Source: Trichosphaerium sp. ATCC 40318 (lineage: Eukaryota > Discosea > Flabellinia > Trichosidae). Taken from it: a DNA stretch of 64,000 bases. Made by a program: the position numbers and the translations under genes. Each line of letters opens with the position of its first letter. Within the stretch, counting starts at the first letter, position 1. The stretch is from contig JALMLS010000420.1 of assembly GCA_038496445.1 (NCBI GenBank), positions 310,001-374,000 of the forward strand. The letters are read 5' to 3'. Below are positions 10,794 through 22,574 of the stretch, one piece after another. Below the pieces are notes generated by a model. The model searched no databases. It was given only the letters and a program-made list of their open reading frames with translations, and was not told where the DNA came from.

Positions 10794-12877
10794 ATGAAAG
10801 TAGTCAGTATACTTTGCTTTTTAGTTGTGTACTTGGTATGTGTCTGTACAAAACCTACAAATAATATAGTGGTTTCTTTCCCTGCGCCTATAACGCGACA
10901 ATGTACGCGATCTTTTTGAGTAGTTGCTTTAAAGTTGAAACTCATTAGTATCTTTCCATGGACCCCAACTACTATTCAATGACGTTATTCGCATGCCAGG
11001 AAACGATACACAATGCGAAATGGTATGCACAAACAAAGTCAGAATGCCAACGGGGTTACAGATCTAAGGCTGCACCGTAATATATCTAGCGATAGTTTTA
11101 CGTGTGAAGCGCCTCTTTTTGCACAGAAGCCTTTTTTGCAAGTTCTTTCTAAATTTCCCTCTAATCGAGCTAAAAGGTTGATGATTCATACGAAGGTAAC
11201 GTTACTGGCTTAGTTGTATTCGCCAAGTTCGATTTTGTACCATTGGACAAACTGCTACGCGAAACTTTGGAAAAGATGGTAGGCACCCCCGCAGCCTTTC
11301 TCATAGGCACTTCAGACCAGTAAGTGTTATTTTTGGAAATAGCGTCAAAGAAATGCCGCCTTCAATCTTTCTTTTTTTTTTTTGCTAACTCCAATCCTAG
11401 TACGCCAGGTAGAGGTTTATTCCTCACAGATAAGCAATGGAAAGAACCAATACCTGTTTTTGAGATTGGTTTAGTCGCCTGTGTTGAAGTACAGAAAGAG
11501 TTACGAGACTACAAAAAACTAAACATATCCATATCCGGACAAGGTACAGAATAACATTATCCAGAGCAACTTTCTTTGTTTTTCCATTTTTGGATTTTAT
11601 GGATTTCTTAACATGAATAATGGAGAAATAGGTGAAAATGAGTTTGATGAATGGCGTAAGCATCCTGCTTCTTATGCTATCCAATATGGACTTGTTGTGT
11701 TTCCATGTAGTGCCGTACTTTTATACGTCTTGTATTTTGTATACATGTTCATCGTAAACAGAGAACGCTCCACCATACCATGGTTGGTGGTAACGTTTCA
11801 TATACTGGCTTTAGCACGTACGTGATCCTTTCAATTTCTCACGACTTTGTTCAACGTTCAGACTTGTTTCTACTAACAACTATGTATTTTTAGACTAATT
11901 AACCTGATTCTGTTTAGCTTGTGTCTTTCTGGGTGCAGATAATTTTATACGTGGATTATACCCAGCAACATTTTCAACTGCTCTAGTTGATAGCATGGTT
12001 CCACCTACAATCGTCAGCACCATTTTGATATCTTTGTATTGGTAACTAAATCGTGCTTGGTACTAACTAACTTTTTTGATAGGTATGAAAGTCTTACTGT
12101 AGCAGGGGTTAAGATTAATACTTTCTTAACAAAACATAAACTAGTATTCTACATAGCTTGTTGTGTACTTATACTACTATGGACTTCATTTGTATTCATT
12201 CGGATACTATGGCAAGTAATGTATGTTGACATTGTTTATGGTATAATGTATATCATTTTCGGCTTTGGTACGTAAAGTGTGAAGTGTTTGCAGAGTAGCT
12301 CGCTAACGGTTGATTTTAGCTATTGTCGTATTTTATGTTGTGACGTCAATTCGTATTCGATTTCGTTTGAGCCAAAACTCTAGCCCTAGTAGCAAAGTTA
12401 TTGTAAACAGAGTGCGTTAAATATTTAAGAGATTTTGCTTCATTTGCATTTTTCTCATTTTTTTATTACTACAAGATAACATTTGTTTGCTTTAGTTATT
12501 TTACCGTATCCTCGTCATAATCGCCGGCTACTTGTTTTACTTTATTGGATTTACTATTATCATAAGTGGTTATGGTAGTACACCACTAGGTACGGATAGT
12601 TTAAGTCATTCACATAGCGCTGATGTTGGTATTAGGGTATTCAACTGTTTCTTTATTGATATACAATTTTGCAGCTATAGTAGCAGTAGCACAAGTAATG
12701 GGATTTCATGGTAGGGTTCCGAACAAAACGTTCTCAAAAACGAGACAACAATCCGGAAGCTCTGGATTTATTGGTGGAGCTATGACTCCATGCAGAGCTA
12801 CAAATATCAGTAGTAGTCAAGAAAGCAGGGAGACCAATACTTCAGGAGGTATAGAGACTACCCGAAATGGTCTATAG
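10794..12877 (+). CDS. Putative receptor: PA-like ectodomain plus seven membrane segments (copy A)
   Basis: A multi-exon membrane protein. The start at 10,794 gives a signal peptide (MKVVSILCFLVVYL). Ectodomain exons include LSFHGPQLLFNDVIRMPGND (near 10,955-11,015), GLVVFAKFDFVPLDKLL (near 11,213-11,265) and TPGRGLFLTDKQWKEPIPVFEIG (near 11,400-11,470). The last two resemble the GxIVLVxRG...F and IPV parts of a protease-associated (PA) domain. After an intron at about 11,546-11,630 come seven hydrophobic stretches: near 11,675-11,755, 11,780-11,960, 11,990-12,045, 12,140-12,215, 12,220-12,345, 12,495-12,590 and 12,675-12,705. A Ser/Thr-rich cytoplasmic tail ends at 12,877. The exon join near 11,030-11,190 is unresolved. 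A homologous gene lies at 51.6-53.7 kb, which supports the model. The function (ligand sensing) is inferred from topology only. Confidence 0.62.
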
Positions 12878-14797
12878 CTCACTTCATGGAAGCATCATCT
12901 CTACATCGATAGTTCTTACTGTATAATAAACACATAGCCACGTAGAAGATCCACAGACGCAAAGTCTTCATTTTTCTATGAATTTTCATTCTTTCCATAA
13001 GACATCTATCACGCTTAGGTTGACGATAAAGTGCCTCACTTTGGATCAACACTCGGACTCAGTATTGGTTAGATTTGCAAATGTCAATGTGTTTACGTGT
13101 GAAAAACCACTTTGAGAATGTGAACAGAGAATACGTAGCCTCAGAGACCAACAGAAGGGCCTTTTTAATTTAATTGGAAATTCTCTCTCATGGATTAGTT
13201 ATATCTATGCTGGGTACAGAATGCCTGTGACACAGTTTTTTGTAAGCTTATAGTGCTATTATAGGAATCGATTTTAGAGAACCCTTACATTTATAACTAA
13301 GTCTAGCTTACAGCTATGCTGAAAGGTGGGTCTCTATTTCTGGTGCCAAAATGAGGAAGAAGTAAGGGAAAAGATATGTATAAAAGGTCTGTAGAAAGCA
13401 CATCTTCAACAAAACTTGTGTTGTCATTGAAAGTTAAGTTGTCTAGTACATTGTGAGATCTACAGCATTGCTAATAATAACTGAACAGTGTCCATGTTTC
13501 TTAGTGATTTGGAACGTCAATGAAGACGAGACAAAGAAGTTGAAGAAAGCAGAAAGGGACTTCAGCAAAGAACCTGGCAAGCGTTTTCCTATAACATCTT
13601 GAAGATAGTAGAGAACTTTGAGACAACTTCAATAGTTGAACAATAAATACTCTTTTTTAACCCGTTCTTCGTTCATTTTCCTACTTTTAACAAAGTGCGA
13701 ACATTATTATTTTGGAAGCACTTAAGACCTTTGAAGTTCTGTTTACCTAGTGATAAGTATTGTTTATGTCGGTGCTCAGTCAGTTTAAAAAAACAGCTAG
13801 TGTCAGTTAACAGTAGTACACTGCTTTATCACTGAATCACAGTTGTACAACGGAATGTAAAAGTAGCTGCAGGTGTGTAACCTACCATTTTGATTGATAC
13901 ATCTACATAATCAAACCAATCAGCAGTGAAAGGTAGTTTTTGGCAAACCAAAAACCTACAGCGGACTTTGGCCAACGCTCAAAGAGATGCTACACTTGCA
14001 CTTGTAGAAAAATTGCAAAAAGCAATGTGATTGCGTTTTGGGCCTTTGTTGACTCGACAATAGCGTTTATTAGTAGCACTTAACTGAAATAAATAACTGT
14101 CACTAGTGAACTTGCTCTACTTTACTATTATATTGCAGCAGCATGGATTTTCGCATTCTTCTGTAGGATAAAATAGTATAGTTTCTTGTTGGTCAAACTG
14201 TACTTTGAAGTGGAACACTTCTTTGCTTGTATATCTTGTCACATCTAACTATATGGTTAACAGATTTCGCTATTTCTGAGTGCAGCACGTGCTCTCAAGT
14301 TTTTTCTACGCTTGCTAACACCCAATTTGACAGCAAGTGTATGAAATATATAAAAGAGTGTTCACTTTCAGACGAAACGAACCAAGTTAAAAAAACCTTG
14401 ATTTCTCAGAAATTTCTTTTTTTTCAAGAGAGAAAATAACATTTCACGTGCCATCACCAGCATCTCTCGAAAAGTATTTGAATTCGTTTAGTTTTAAATC
14501 AAAGTCAAAGCCACCTTTGAATACGTTTGAAATACGCCATGTGCCTAGTGCACGTTGTTAATCAACTATTGAAGATATCACTGTGTTCACCTGTACTGAG
14601 TGCACTGAAGCGCATGAAACCGCTGTCCCCACTACTTCTTGCTTTGTACACACTATCCTCTAAAAATTCAAGACAAGTGTATTTGTAGTCATCATTATCA
14701 CTCGTGAATTTGTCATTCAGTTTTATTTTTCTGTATGCCAGTGCATGGCGTTGAATGTCATACCATAAAGTAAGTCCCTAAAATAATTATTTTTTAA
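12878..14797. other. Gene-poor stretch, nothing supported
   Basis: Nearly 1.9 kb with stop codons frequent in all frames. The longest frame (14,227-14,439 plus) has no recognisable motif or splice-consistent neighbours. It marks the left border of the accessory zone. A 3' UTR of the upstream receptor gene probably occupies the first part. Confidence 0.45.
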
Positions 14798-15620
14798 TCA
14801 AAATAGAAAATCACGTGCACAACAACGACAATAAGGCGAAAGTAGATAAGCGTTATAATAATAGGTTGTTAAATCGAACGCTGTCGAGAACACCAGAAAA
14901 TTCAAAAGAGAAAGTTTAGAAAAAGGTTGTACGTTGCGTCTCTCAAGTTTAGTGTCCCACAAATCCCCGATATGCTTGAGAATAAATTCATCACCAACGA
15001 CTGCACAGTGTGCCTTGTTGGTTGACTTGAAACGAAGAATATCAACTAGTACAATAAGACTTTCGAGAAAAAAAAGCGAATTTGATAACATCCGAGGTAC
15101 ATTGGTTTTTTGCTGTTAACGTACTCATGTCAGTTTTGGATAGAATACACCATATAACCTCAGGTGGAAGAATGTCCATTTGATTTACAGAACGATGAAG
15201 GCCTATACGATCACATAGGTGGATGGGTTGTCTCATTTTGAGTGGTAAACAAATCTGTCTTCTTTTAAGCTCTATTTTGAGCTTTTCGAGGACGTGATGT
15301 GCGTTATGTTGCTCAAAGCTTGTTTTCAGTTGTTTTGAAGTGGTTTTAAAGTGGATTATCGCTTCAGTTGCGTTAAAGTTGTCTTTACATTTTTTTTGTC
15401 GTTTTATTGCCCTTCTGAGCTTCTTGACTTCTTTTAGATGTACCGCACAGTCTGATTCTTTTTTTGATACATTTCCAACATGCCATGGTGATTTAGTATC
15501 TTGAGGAGCTTTAGTACTTGCGTTTGGTGTGTTTGAGAGCGCTCCGATCAAGTTTTCTTCAGATTGTTTGTCGTTCTGCATGTCGTTGTCAGTGGAACTA
15601 GTCTCATCATTTTCAGACAT
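14798..15620 (-). CDS. F-box-like protein, two exons
   Basis: The start at 15,620 (MSENDETSSTDNDMQNDKQS) is followed by a polar, Lys-rich N-terminal half with coiled-coil potential (VKKLRRAIKRQKKC). An F-box-like motif follows (MDILPPEVIWCILSKTDM, near 15,135-15,185). The exon ends at a GTACGT donor near 15,125. The best acceptor is the GTACTAG near 15,050, giving DMIDILRFKSTNKAHCAVVGDEFILKHIGDLW, with the conserved Trp expected at the end of an F-box. The frame then runs to 14,798. F-box proteins recruit substrates to SCF ubiquitin ligases through Skp1. No substrate-binding domain is visible, so partners are unknown. Confidence 0.6.
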
Positions 15621-16308
15621 GAAGAGCTTGTAAGTACGCGCGTTTTATGTAAAGAGTTGTGTTTTTTGGTTCACTTAAACCATTTTATTCGTTGTTTTGT
15701 CTTTAACGTCTATAAATAAAAATCCATGCGAAACGCGATTGAAATGATACTCCCGTACTTGACGTGTTCTTGGATACACTTTCTTATTTAGGAGACACTG
15801 CAGGTACATCTTTCTGTCTAATAGCTGTTAGATAATTTTTGATGAATTGTTCGTGTTCCTTTTCATGTGATTTCGGACTTAGGTTATGTTCTTGGTTTGT
15901 TCGTTAATGATTAGCGTCTGAAGATGGTAGTGGTGAATGTTTTAACTACACAACCCATCCATGCTTACACAATCACGTGAGTACTATTGGCGTTACTTGC
16001 CACTCTGGAAGTACGCATTAGGAGCTAGGTATTCTTAGTTTGGCTAACAATTGTTTAGCAACAGGATTGCTAATGCATAAAAGTACCCTTCTAAAAAACC
16101 TACACAGTACTGCCTCTTTGAGGTATCAGGTAACATACTAAGTTAGCGTCAGAAGCTCTATGTACCAATAAAAACCTTTAGTTAACAATTTTACTTCCAA
16201 TCTACACCAGACTAAAACTACTAAAAAAACACAATCTTCGTACAGGGTGCAATAGAACGCAACTTGTTGGTTTATTCAAATTTATTTTTTGCACAGTAGT
16301 TAGAATTG
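15621..16308. other. Intergenic with one TCACGTGA site
   Basis: No gene could be supported. The palindrome TCACGTGA sits at 15,973-15,980. The right end (16,268-16,285) contains the complement of TTGAATAAA, a likely polyadenylation signal for the minus-strand LRR frame next to it. Confidence 0.45.
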
Positions 16309-16856
16309 TTAAGGGTGACCAATATTGGATGCACCCTTTAGCGCTTTCATACCTTCATCAGTTACTGAAGTTTCAAAGAGGAATATAGTGTCTACTCCAG
16401 CAAGTGCTTTAACACCTGAAGTGTAATTGATGTTGATCCAATGAACTCCAGCAAGCGCTTTTATTCCTTCATCTGTCACATTCTTACATAGAGTAAGGTC
16501 TATCTTACGAACCCTTTTTAGAGCTTTAATACCTTCATCTGCTACTGCGGTATTACTGAGGTCTATTGTATGCACTCCAGCAAGCGCTTTAACACCTTCG
16601 TCTGTCACATTCACAATTGGATAGGTCTATGTTATGAACACCTTTCAGCGCTTTGATACCTTCTTCAGGTACTGAAGTGCCACGGAGATCAATTGTATGG
16701 ACTCCAGCAAGCGCTTTAATACCTTCATCTGTTTTTGAAGTGTTGTACATTTCAGTAGTATGTACTCCGGCAAGTGCTTTAATACCTTGATCAGTTACTG
16801 GAGAGTTGTTGAGGATAATGGTATGAACTCCTGCAATGCCTAGATGGATTTATTCA
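16309..16856 (-). pseudogene. Frameshifted LRR array fragment of the F-box/LRR family
   Basis: On the minus strand this region reads as tandem 21-22-residue leucine-rich repeats of the form TDEGIKALAGVHTIDL. The upstream part (about 16,855-16,630) is in one frame and the downstream part (16,614-16,309) in another. The break falls near 16,615-16,625, where ...DLSNC is followed out of frame by NVTDEGVKAL. The repeats clearly match the intact gene at 46,663. No F-box head or start codon precedes the array, so this is a truncated relic or a badly damaged gene. The last repeat ends abruptly at GASNIGHP. Confidence 0.7.
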
Positions 16857-16868
16857 AATTGACAATGA

Positions 16869-17329
16869 TTATTCGATAGTGCTGGCAAACTCAAAGAAAG
16901 CTTTGTGTGCTTCTTTGTACAGGATCTTACTTGCCTCTTTTGAACAAAGAAGCAATCTTTTTAGGAAGAGCTTCCTTGTATCCAGTACCAATAGCTTGAG
17001 CGAGAGAAACACAAATTGTATAATCAGCCATGGATACAGAGTATCCGACCAATAAACGTGAGTTCTTGAAATAGTTCTTTTCATAGAATGCTAGCTAAAC
17101 AGACGGTAAGAAAGAAAAGGAAACGCAAAACAAGTTTGTTAAAAATATACCTCGGCTTGTAGTTTATCAGTGATCTCTTTCTCATTTCAGGTGTTGAAGA
17201 TATCACTACGAATAGAGTCGTATGCAGAGCCGAGCAAAAAAAAAAAACTGCTTTTGTTGTGGTTTCACAAAACGTTTGAAACGAATACTGTTGCAAAACA
17301 CGTGGTGACAACCGATGACCTTTTACCAA
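16869..17329 (-). pseudogene. GST C-terminal-like helical domain, frame-disrupted
   Basis: On the minus strand, an exon (KEITDKLQAE, near 17,152-17,180) splices to LAFYEKNYFKNSRLLVGYS (near 17,085-17,035), followed by MADYTICVSLAQAIGTGYKE. The NSRLLVGYSVSMADYTI pattern resembles the GST C-terminal fold seen in glutathione transferases, EF1B and tRNA-synthetase partners (the usual TFLVGxSxTxAD). The frame then meets a stop near 16,940 unless one A of the run in TTCAAAAGAGG is ignored. With that single-base difference a coherent helix continues (EASKILYKEAHKAFF) to the stop at 16,869. No 5' exon or start is secure. It could be a pseudogene or carry a homopolymer error. Confidence 0.5.
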
Positions 17330-17654
17330 GAAGTAAACAAAGAGACTATTCCTAGAAAATTCTGGTTAGACAGTTAAAAACTAAACAGTACATCAGAATA
17401 TCACGTGACACCAAAGCACCAAGTTTGTTTATTTTCAACCAAAAGTGGTATTACCTATCCTAGGAGTAGTACAATCCATCTTTCAAAAATCCAAGACTTT
17501 TAAAAGGTTCAGCAGTACAAGGCTTTCATGAAGAATAGTGCTATATCACTTCACAAAATTGATAGCCATTCCTTGTTTCGGCATTGTCTGCGTGCCGCAA
17601 TGTTAAGGCAATGGTGTCCAACATATTAATATGAGAAACCGTTGGCAGAGTACA

Positions 17655-17895
17655 TAGTATGGATGTTCAGATATGACCAATGGAGGTATAAAGGCATTGA
17701 ATGGTATTCACTGTATTTACCTTAGCGGCTGCACACATGGATGATATTGGCAAAGCCCTGAGTGTTCACAGTATAACCTTTGCTTATTGTCCCATAAATG
17801 AAGGAATTATAGCGCTTGAAGGTGTTTATAGTATTTATCTTGAGGCGTTGCTATCACAGATGAGGGAGAAGGCGTAAAGGTAGTTGAGAATCTTT
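17655..17895 (+). pseudogene. Decayed LRR remnant
   Basis: On the plus strand, LRR units of the local family can still be read, interrupted by stops and frame changes: NGGIKALNGIHCIYLSGC, then INEGIIALEGVYSIYLE, then ITDEGEGVKVVEN in a different frame. No F-box head is present. It is therefore a relic related to the array at 16,309 and the intact gene at 46,663. The rest of the 17,330-18,228 gap shows no gene, but holds a TCACGTGA site at 17,401. Confidence 0.65.
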
Positions 17896-18228
17896 GAGAC
17901 GTTAAACGAAAGTGAAACGTTAAAAGGCACTAAATATGAGAATACGTGTAAGAGACGTCTGGCCTTAGTTGTACGAAAATAGCGTTAGTACTTTCAGAGA
18001 AATACACAATACAAAAAATACATTTGTGTATTTCGTCAAAGTTCGCTGTGAATATCTTCGTGGAAATACTTGGAAAGCATGTATACTGAATTGGTAATGT
18101 TACACATTACAGAAAGTCGAATGTAGTACGAGTTTTGCTACAAAAGACAAGCACCTTTGCTTAAGACATTCCTTAACCACTCTGTAGAAAGTGACAGACT
18201 ACGCCTGTAAAGCACAAAAAGCCTTGTA

Positions 18229-19302
18229 ATGAGTAAAAAACAGATGACTATAGCGCTTGGCGCTGCCGATGAACACAGTCACGTAGTTTTGAAGATGGTG
18301 CTGTACCAAGCATCCCCCGAAGTCCTTTTATGTGCTAGACGCGTAAACAACTATTTTTGTAGAACAATAGACACATGTAACGCTTTTTGGCAAACGTCGA
18401 CTGAAAATCGGGCTAGGAAGCTAAATATGACTCTGAACGCCGTAGGAGATTCGACAAAAGCTGATGCCAAACTCCTGGGAGCAAATAAGAAGTGGTGTTC
18501 ATGGAAAATGAGATACATAACCTTGGAAACTATTATTCGAAATATGGAAAAAGGTGTTTATGGAGATATGTCTTGTCCTGGGTGCTTTACGCTTCTATAC
18601 TCCATTACAGGTGATAAAAAAGCTGTTTGTTCTCAAGAAGAATGCGACGATAAAGTAAACATCACGTGCAACACGTGCAAAAGCAGTTTCGGGCCATTTA
18701 TTAAAACCAAGTATTCCACCGAACTAGCAGTAAAATGTGGTAGATGCGGTGAACCTACGGAAGCCTCTATAAGCTCTCACCTTAGTATGTACGAAGACAG
18801 GAAAACATATTCTTGTGATATAGTTTCTCTCTGCTGGCTATGTATAGGAAGAATAAAGAACAGCCATATCAACTATGGGAAAGAAGAACAAGAGTTCTAC
18901 ATTGATGAAAAGCCATATAAACTTATTGTTGTCGAAGTAGGAGAAGGGTACTACAGCTGGGGTAGTGTTACACTTTGTACAAATGTATCAACTAGAACTG
19001 ACAGGAAACACTCAATACTACCAATGCAGCATATACCTCAACCGATGCCCTTAAAGTTACCCTTGGAGGAACCTGAAAGTAACAAGACAGGTTCTTTTTC
19101 TTATCGGGTACCTAAATTGGACACGAGTTGCGTTAAGCCAGGGTGTCTAAATCCAGATGCAGTATTGACGTACAGAGGAAAACTAGGTCAAGGTGCTTGC
19201 CCACCAACAACAGGTCAGTATGGTACCCTTGTAGACGCTGATCATGAAGTGTATTGTCCAAAATGTAAGTGGTATTCGTATCGCTATGGTAACAGCTGGT
19301 AG
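18229..19302 (+). CDS. Intronless F-box-like protein with Cys-rich zinc-ribbon region
   Basis: A 357-residue single-exon frame. Residues about 15-60 (VLKMVLYQASPEVLLCARRV ... NAFWQTSTENRARK) resemble an F-box, including the loop ending in an FW pair. Residues about 115-175 contain four Cys pairs: CPGC (116-119), CSQEEC (134-139), CNTC (147-150) and CGRC (170-173). These could bind one or two zinc ions. A further CWLC lies near 202-205, and CVKPGC and CPKC are in the C-terminal third. I do not recognise the C-terminal family. An intronless gene of this length is unusual among its neighbours. The role as an SCF substrate adaptor is inferred from the F-box alone. Confidence 0.7.
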   Translation: MSKKQMTIALGAADEHSHVVLKMVLYQASPEVLLCARRVNNYFCRTIDTCNAFWQTSTENRARKLNMTLNAVGDSTKADAKLLGANKKWCSWKMRYITLETIIRNMEKGVYGDMSCPGCFTLLYSITGDKKAVCSQEECDDKVNITCNTCKSSFGPFIKTKYSTELAVKCGRCGEPTEASISSHLSMYEDRKTYSCDIVSLCWLCIGRIKNSHINYGKEEQEFYIDEKPYKLIVVEVGEGYYSWGSVTLCTNVSTRTDRKHSILPMQHIPQPMPLKLPLEEPESNKTGSFSYRVPKLDTSCVKPGCLNPDAVLTYRGKLGQGACPPTTGQYGTLVDADHEVYCPKCKWYSYRYGNSW

Positions 19303-19527
19303 TCGAAATGTATCACAATGTTAGGCAAAATAAAATAAATAATTTTTAAAGTTGAATCTAGTCATCAAGACATTGAAGTGCTTATGTGCTATATTAAGTG
19401 ATGTATATACAACCAAGTACAGCGATTTAATGATACCATTGCTGCATAGCTGGCGAGTAAAGAGAGCATTGTGTGATTCTTTGTATAGGGTCATTTAATC
19501 AACAATACAACAGTAGTTAAGGATGCT

Positions 19528-20415
19528 TTATTTAGATTTTGCGAGTGTCTCTTCTGTAAAAGCACTTACAAGAACAGGATACAGCTCTTTGTCATTCCAC
19601 CATGCTACCTCATGCTCAGTCATTAGCTCTAGTACTTCTAGCACTTGTCTATGCATCCCAGTACCAGTAGAGTACATAACATAATTTTCTTCCTTGTGCC
19701 AATACAACATTGCTTCCTTTACCATATTATAGATATCTTTATCTTTGTAATCAAGCCACAATAATGCGTTCATAAAAGCATCTTGACCATCATCATAATG
19801 ATGAAGTCTAAAGACCGTTTCGAAGCATTTTATCATGTCTTTTTTATTATCGAGAAAGACCAATAAACCAAAGTATCCTAAGTACTTGTATCGCTCTGTA
19901 AAACTACCGAATGGAACGTAACCTCTGACTAGTTTGCTATGGTCTACATCTAGGAGTGCGGTTTTTACCGTTTGAAGATCTTTTTTGACTTCTTGAATAA
20001 CATCCCACATGTCGCATTGTGGTGACGTCTCAGGCCGTTTTACGCTTGAATACTTTTTCCAGTACCTGCGTATGGCTAGTCTAACGTAATCGGCGTTGTA
20101 TTTGTACTTGGCACTGGTTTTGAAGCCAGATTTCAAAAATTTCGCTGCTAGCATCTCCGAGAAGTTCTTTGTTGCGTCATAATGGTCCAATTGCGCGAGG
20201 GTTGATACTTTGCCGGGTCGATCAGCACTCTAAAAGCGCAAATTTAGATAAATTGTAAAGCAACCTCTAAACTAGTATCTTACACGACATTCTTCACAGT
20301 AGTAGTAGCAAAGGCGCTCAAAGCTACTTTCTATAGTGTAGTACCGTAAAACTTGCTCAAAATCGTCTCTCTTGTCTAGAGCATAGAATTCTGCATCAGT
20401 TAGTGCTATTGCCAT
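19528..20415 (-). CDS. Uncharacterised helical protein, two exons
   Basis: Exon 1 starts at 20,415 (MAIALTDAEFYALDKRDDFE) and ends at a CGT|GTAAGA donor near 20,280. A short intron ends TTTTAG near 20,230, and the frame continues SADRPGKVSTLAQLDHYDATK to the stop at 19,528, about 280 residues in all. The sequence is rich in Tyr, Asp and Lys and looks all-helical (MIKCFETVFRLHHYDDGQD, then YNMVKEAMLYWHKEENY), without signal peptide or membrane segment. No family is recognised. The frame is intact and the splice is clean, so expression is plausible. Confidence 0.6.
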
Positions 20416-20879
20416 TGTCGACCAGTGTAATACGCTTAAACACTCCACGCTGACTTAAAATAACTCTACTTCCTGTCTTGCGCAATGAAGAGTAACCTAC
20501 GTTACGAATGAAAAATACCCCAAAGATAACGGTGGCCTCTAACGGAAAAAGAGCCTCGATTCAACAGTAACAGTCCGCTAGAAGCCTATTGGGCGTTCTG
20601 ATCAACTGGAAGTATTAGCAAAATGGATTGATAGATTTCACTTTGAATTATCACGTGATCGTCAATTCTAGTAGACGAAGGGAAGGTGTCGTATTAACGA
20701 CTTGACGTAACATGAATTAACGTCAAATACATGGAACTGAGAAATATGTAAGAGTTCACGAGCATGACTGGAATTAAGTCAATACTTGCATAAGGTTAAT
20801 AAATCAGATTTCTCATAGTTTACTTTCGTTCACATACCTTCAGAATGCACTGCAGGCTATTCATAACACTAGTAGCACT

Positions 20880-21365
20880 AAAGTGATATTGAATATGTAG
20901 AGATTTTATCAAGTATTTTACAACACAATTGCAGCTTGCAAACTGTAATTTGTATTTGAAATTATTGGATACTGTCGTATCACATTAACAACGATTGAAT
21001 AAACCAAGAAAGTTGTGAAACACCATGGCATTATGAAAAACACAAGGATTGGGTTGGTTGGTAATAATTGTGGTACTGAAACAGAGTTTCATTTTGATGG
21101 TGAAGTGGACTTTCCTCCGTTTTACCGTGACGAATTTGGTATCTATGACGATATGTAGTTGGAGTGTTTCCAACAAAACCGTAATAGTGCTAGCAGGAGC
21201 TCACACGATTTCCTTCAAGATAGCTCAGCAACAGATAAAGGTGTTAGAGCTCTGGCTGGAGTACAAACTCAGCACTTTTACAGCCTTTCAAACGAAGATT
21301 TTACAATGGTTTTCACTACTTATTTTTGTGAAGCACTTTTCTGCGCACTGTTGCGTTGTTATTAA
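20880..21365 (+). pseudogene. Decayed F-box/LRR gene copy
   Basis: The first half aligns closely by eye with the F-box head at 32,884-33,055: both contain ACATTAACAACGATTGAA (near 20,982 and 32,998) and ATGGCATTATGAA (near 21,023 and 33,038). Here the head is broken by stops. Downstream, LRR remnants of the local family appear in two frames: VLAGAHTIS near 21,187, and ATDKGVRALAGVQT near 21,230-21,270. It is therefore a pseudogene of the F-box/LRR family whose intact member lies at 46,663. Confidence 0.68.
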
Positions 21366-21426
21366 AGTGGTAGAAGAATTTGGCAAGTCCATAATATTAA
21401 TTGCAGGTGAATTGATCTAAACAGTT

Positions 21427-22010
21427 TTAGTTTGTTAAACAAAATAAGTGTTGGGTACTCTGTTGTAGCCATCTGATTCCCCACCAAAGAAGCAACAACA
21501 GTATACTAATAACATCACAAAAGTAATAACAAAAATTATACCCAGGACTATACCCACAATAGCGCCAGTACTTAGAGATTTGGCTAACAAAAGTTAAACT
21601 GATAATCACTTTCCATAAATTGTGAAAGCAAGCGTACATGTAGGTGCTGTAGTAGGCGGATATACAGGCAATTGGCGGTTGAACTGTTGGAGCAATTGGC
21701 AATGATGGAGTAGTTGGCTCTGTTGGAGCAACTGGTTGTATTGGAGCGATGGGTTCAGCTGGTACTTCTGTAGGTGTTGTTGGAGCAATTGGTGATTGTG
21801 TTGGAGCAATTGGCAATGTTGGAGTAGTTGGTTCGACTGGTGTTTCTGTTGGAGCAGTTGGTTGAGCAGGCACTGATGTTGGAGACACCGGTGATAGGTT
21901 CAAGTGGAGTTGGAGAGGCTGGTATACATGATGGCGAAGTTGGTGTGGATGGAGAGACTGGAGCAATAGGAGAGGTGCTCGGAGCAGTTGGATATATTGT
22001 GTTGTTAGAA
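21427..22010 (-). CDS. Pro/Thr-rich stalk with single membrane segment (5' part unresolved, one frame change)
   Basis: The minus strand encodes a long low-complexity stalk of Ala-Pro-Thr units (IAPTQSPIAPTTPTEVPAEP) from about 22,005 to 21,660. After an acceptor TTGTTAG near 21,582 comes a membrane helix with a GxxxG-like start (STGAIVGIVLGIIFVITFVM). A short Cys-rich cytoplasmic tail (YCCCFFGG, ending NRVPNTYFV) stops near 21,435. The upstream stalk exon (NTIYPTAPSTSPIAPVSPST) is out of frame with the rest by one base near 21,895. No signal peptide or start could be located, so this may be the 3' part of a larger surface protein or a damaged gene. Its layout matches the stalk at 63.6-64.0 kb. 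Confidence 0.5.
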
Positions 22011-22574
22011 CCTAGAAGACAGTTAACTAAATGATAGACCTAAAAGAAGCATACCACCACACCAAAATTCTGGGTTTGGAATGCAAAACCTACAAATATC
22101 CACGCCTAATTGATTACAATCTGTGTGTTCTACGCAAGGGTATCCGCACTCGAGGCCTGAAGGTACAATTAGTTCGGAGAAACGTAATTAAAGCTAAATT
22201 ATGGCGCATAGAGCACGTGATTTTGTACCGAGAGAGCAAACATTTTCAAAGCACCTGCTGCACTTTAAGTCTTCACAAGCACCATTATTTTGACACTGGC
22301 CTCTTTTAGACGTTAGGCGTTAGTGTTGAGAACGCAGTTCGAGGTTTAGGTATTTAAAGAAAACTATTGGGAGCGTACCCACATCCAGATTTGACCTAGG
22401 TGTTATAAACCAGGCCTAGGGCGAGAAAAACAAGTATTGATGCTGATCTTATTGCAATTTTCTTGGCACTACAATCTCAAATCTGTCATCGTTTTTAACC
22501 CATTCTTCTACTTTTTTTGCGAGTTGAAATGTTGATGCCTAACCGACTTATCACTAACTTAAAACAACTTCTGT
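22011..22574. other. Intergenic, no supported gene
   Basis: One plus-strand frame at 22,031-22,309 has no recognisable motif. The right end carries the complement of TTGAATAAA near 22,571, a likely polyadenylation signal of the MORN_2 gene. Confidence 0.4.

Noticed and set aside
12878-14797. A decayed transposon in the gene-poor stretch
   Set aside because: No terminal inverted repeats, target-site duplications or transposase remnants could be seen by eye.
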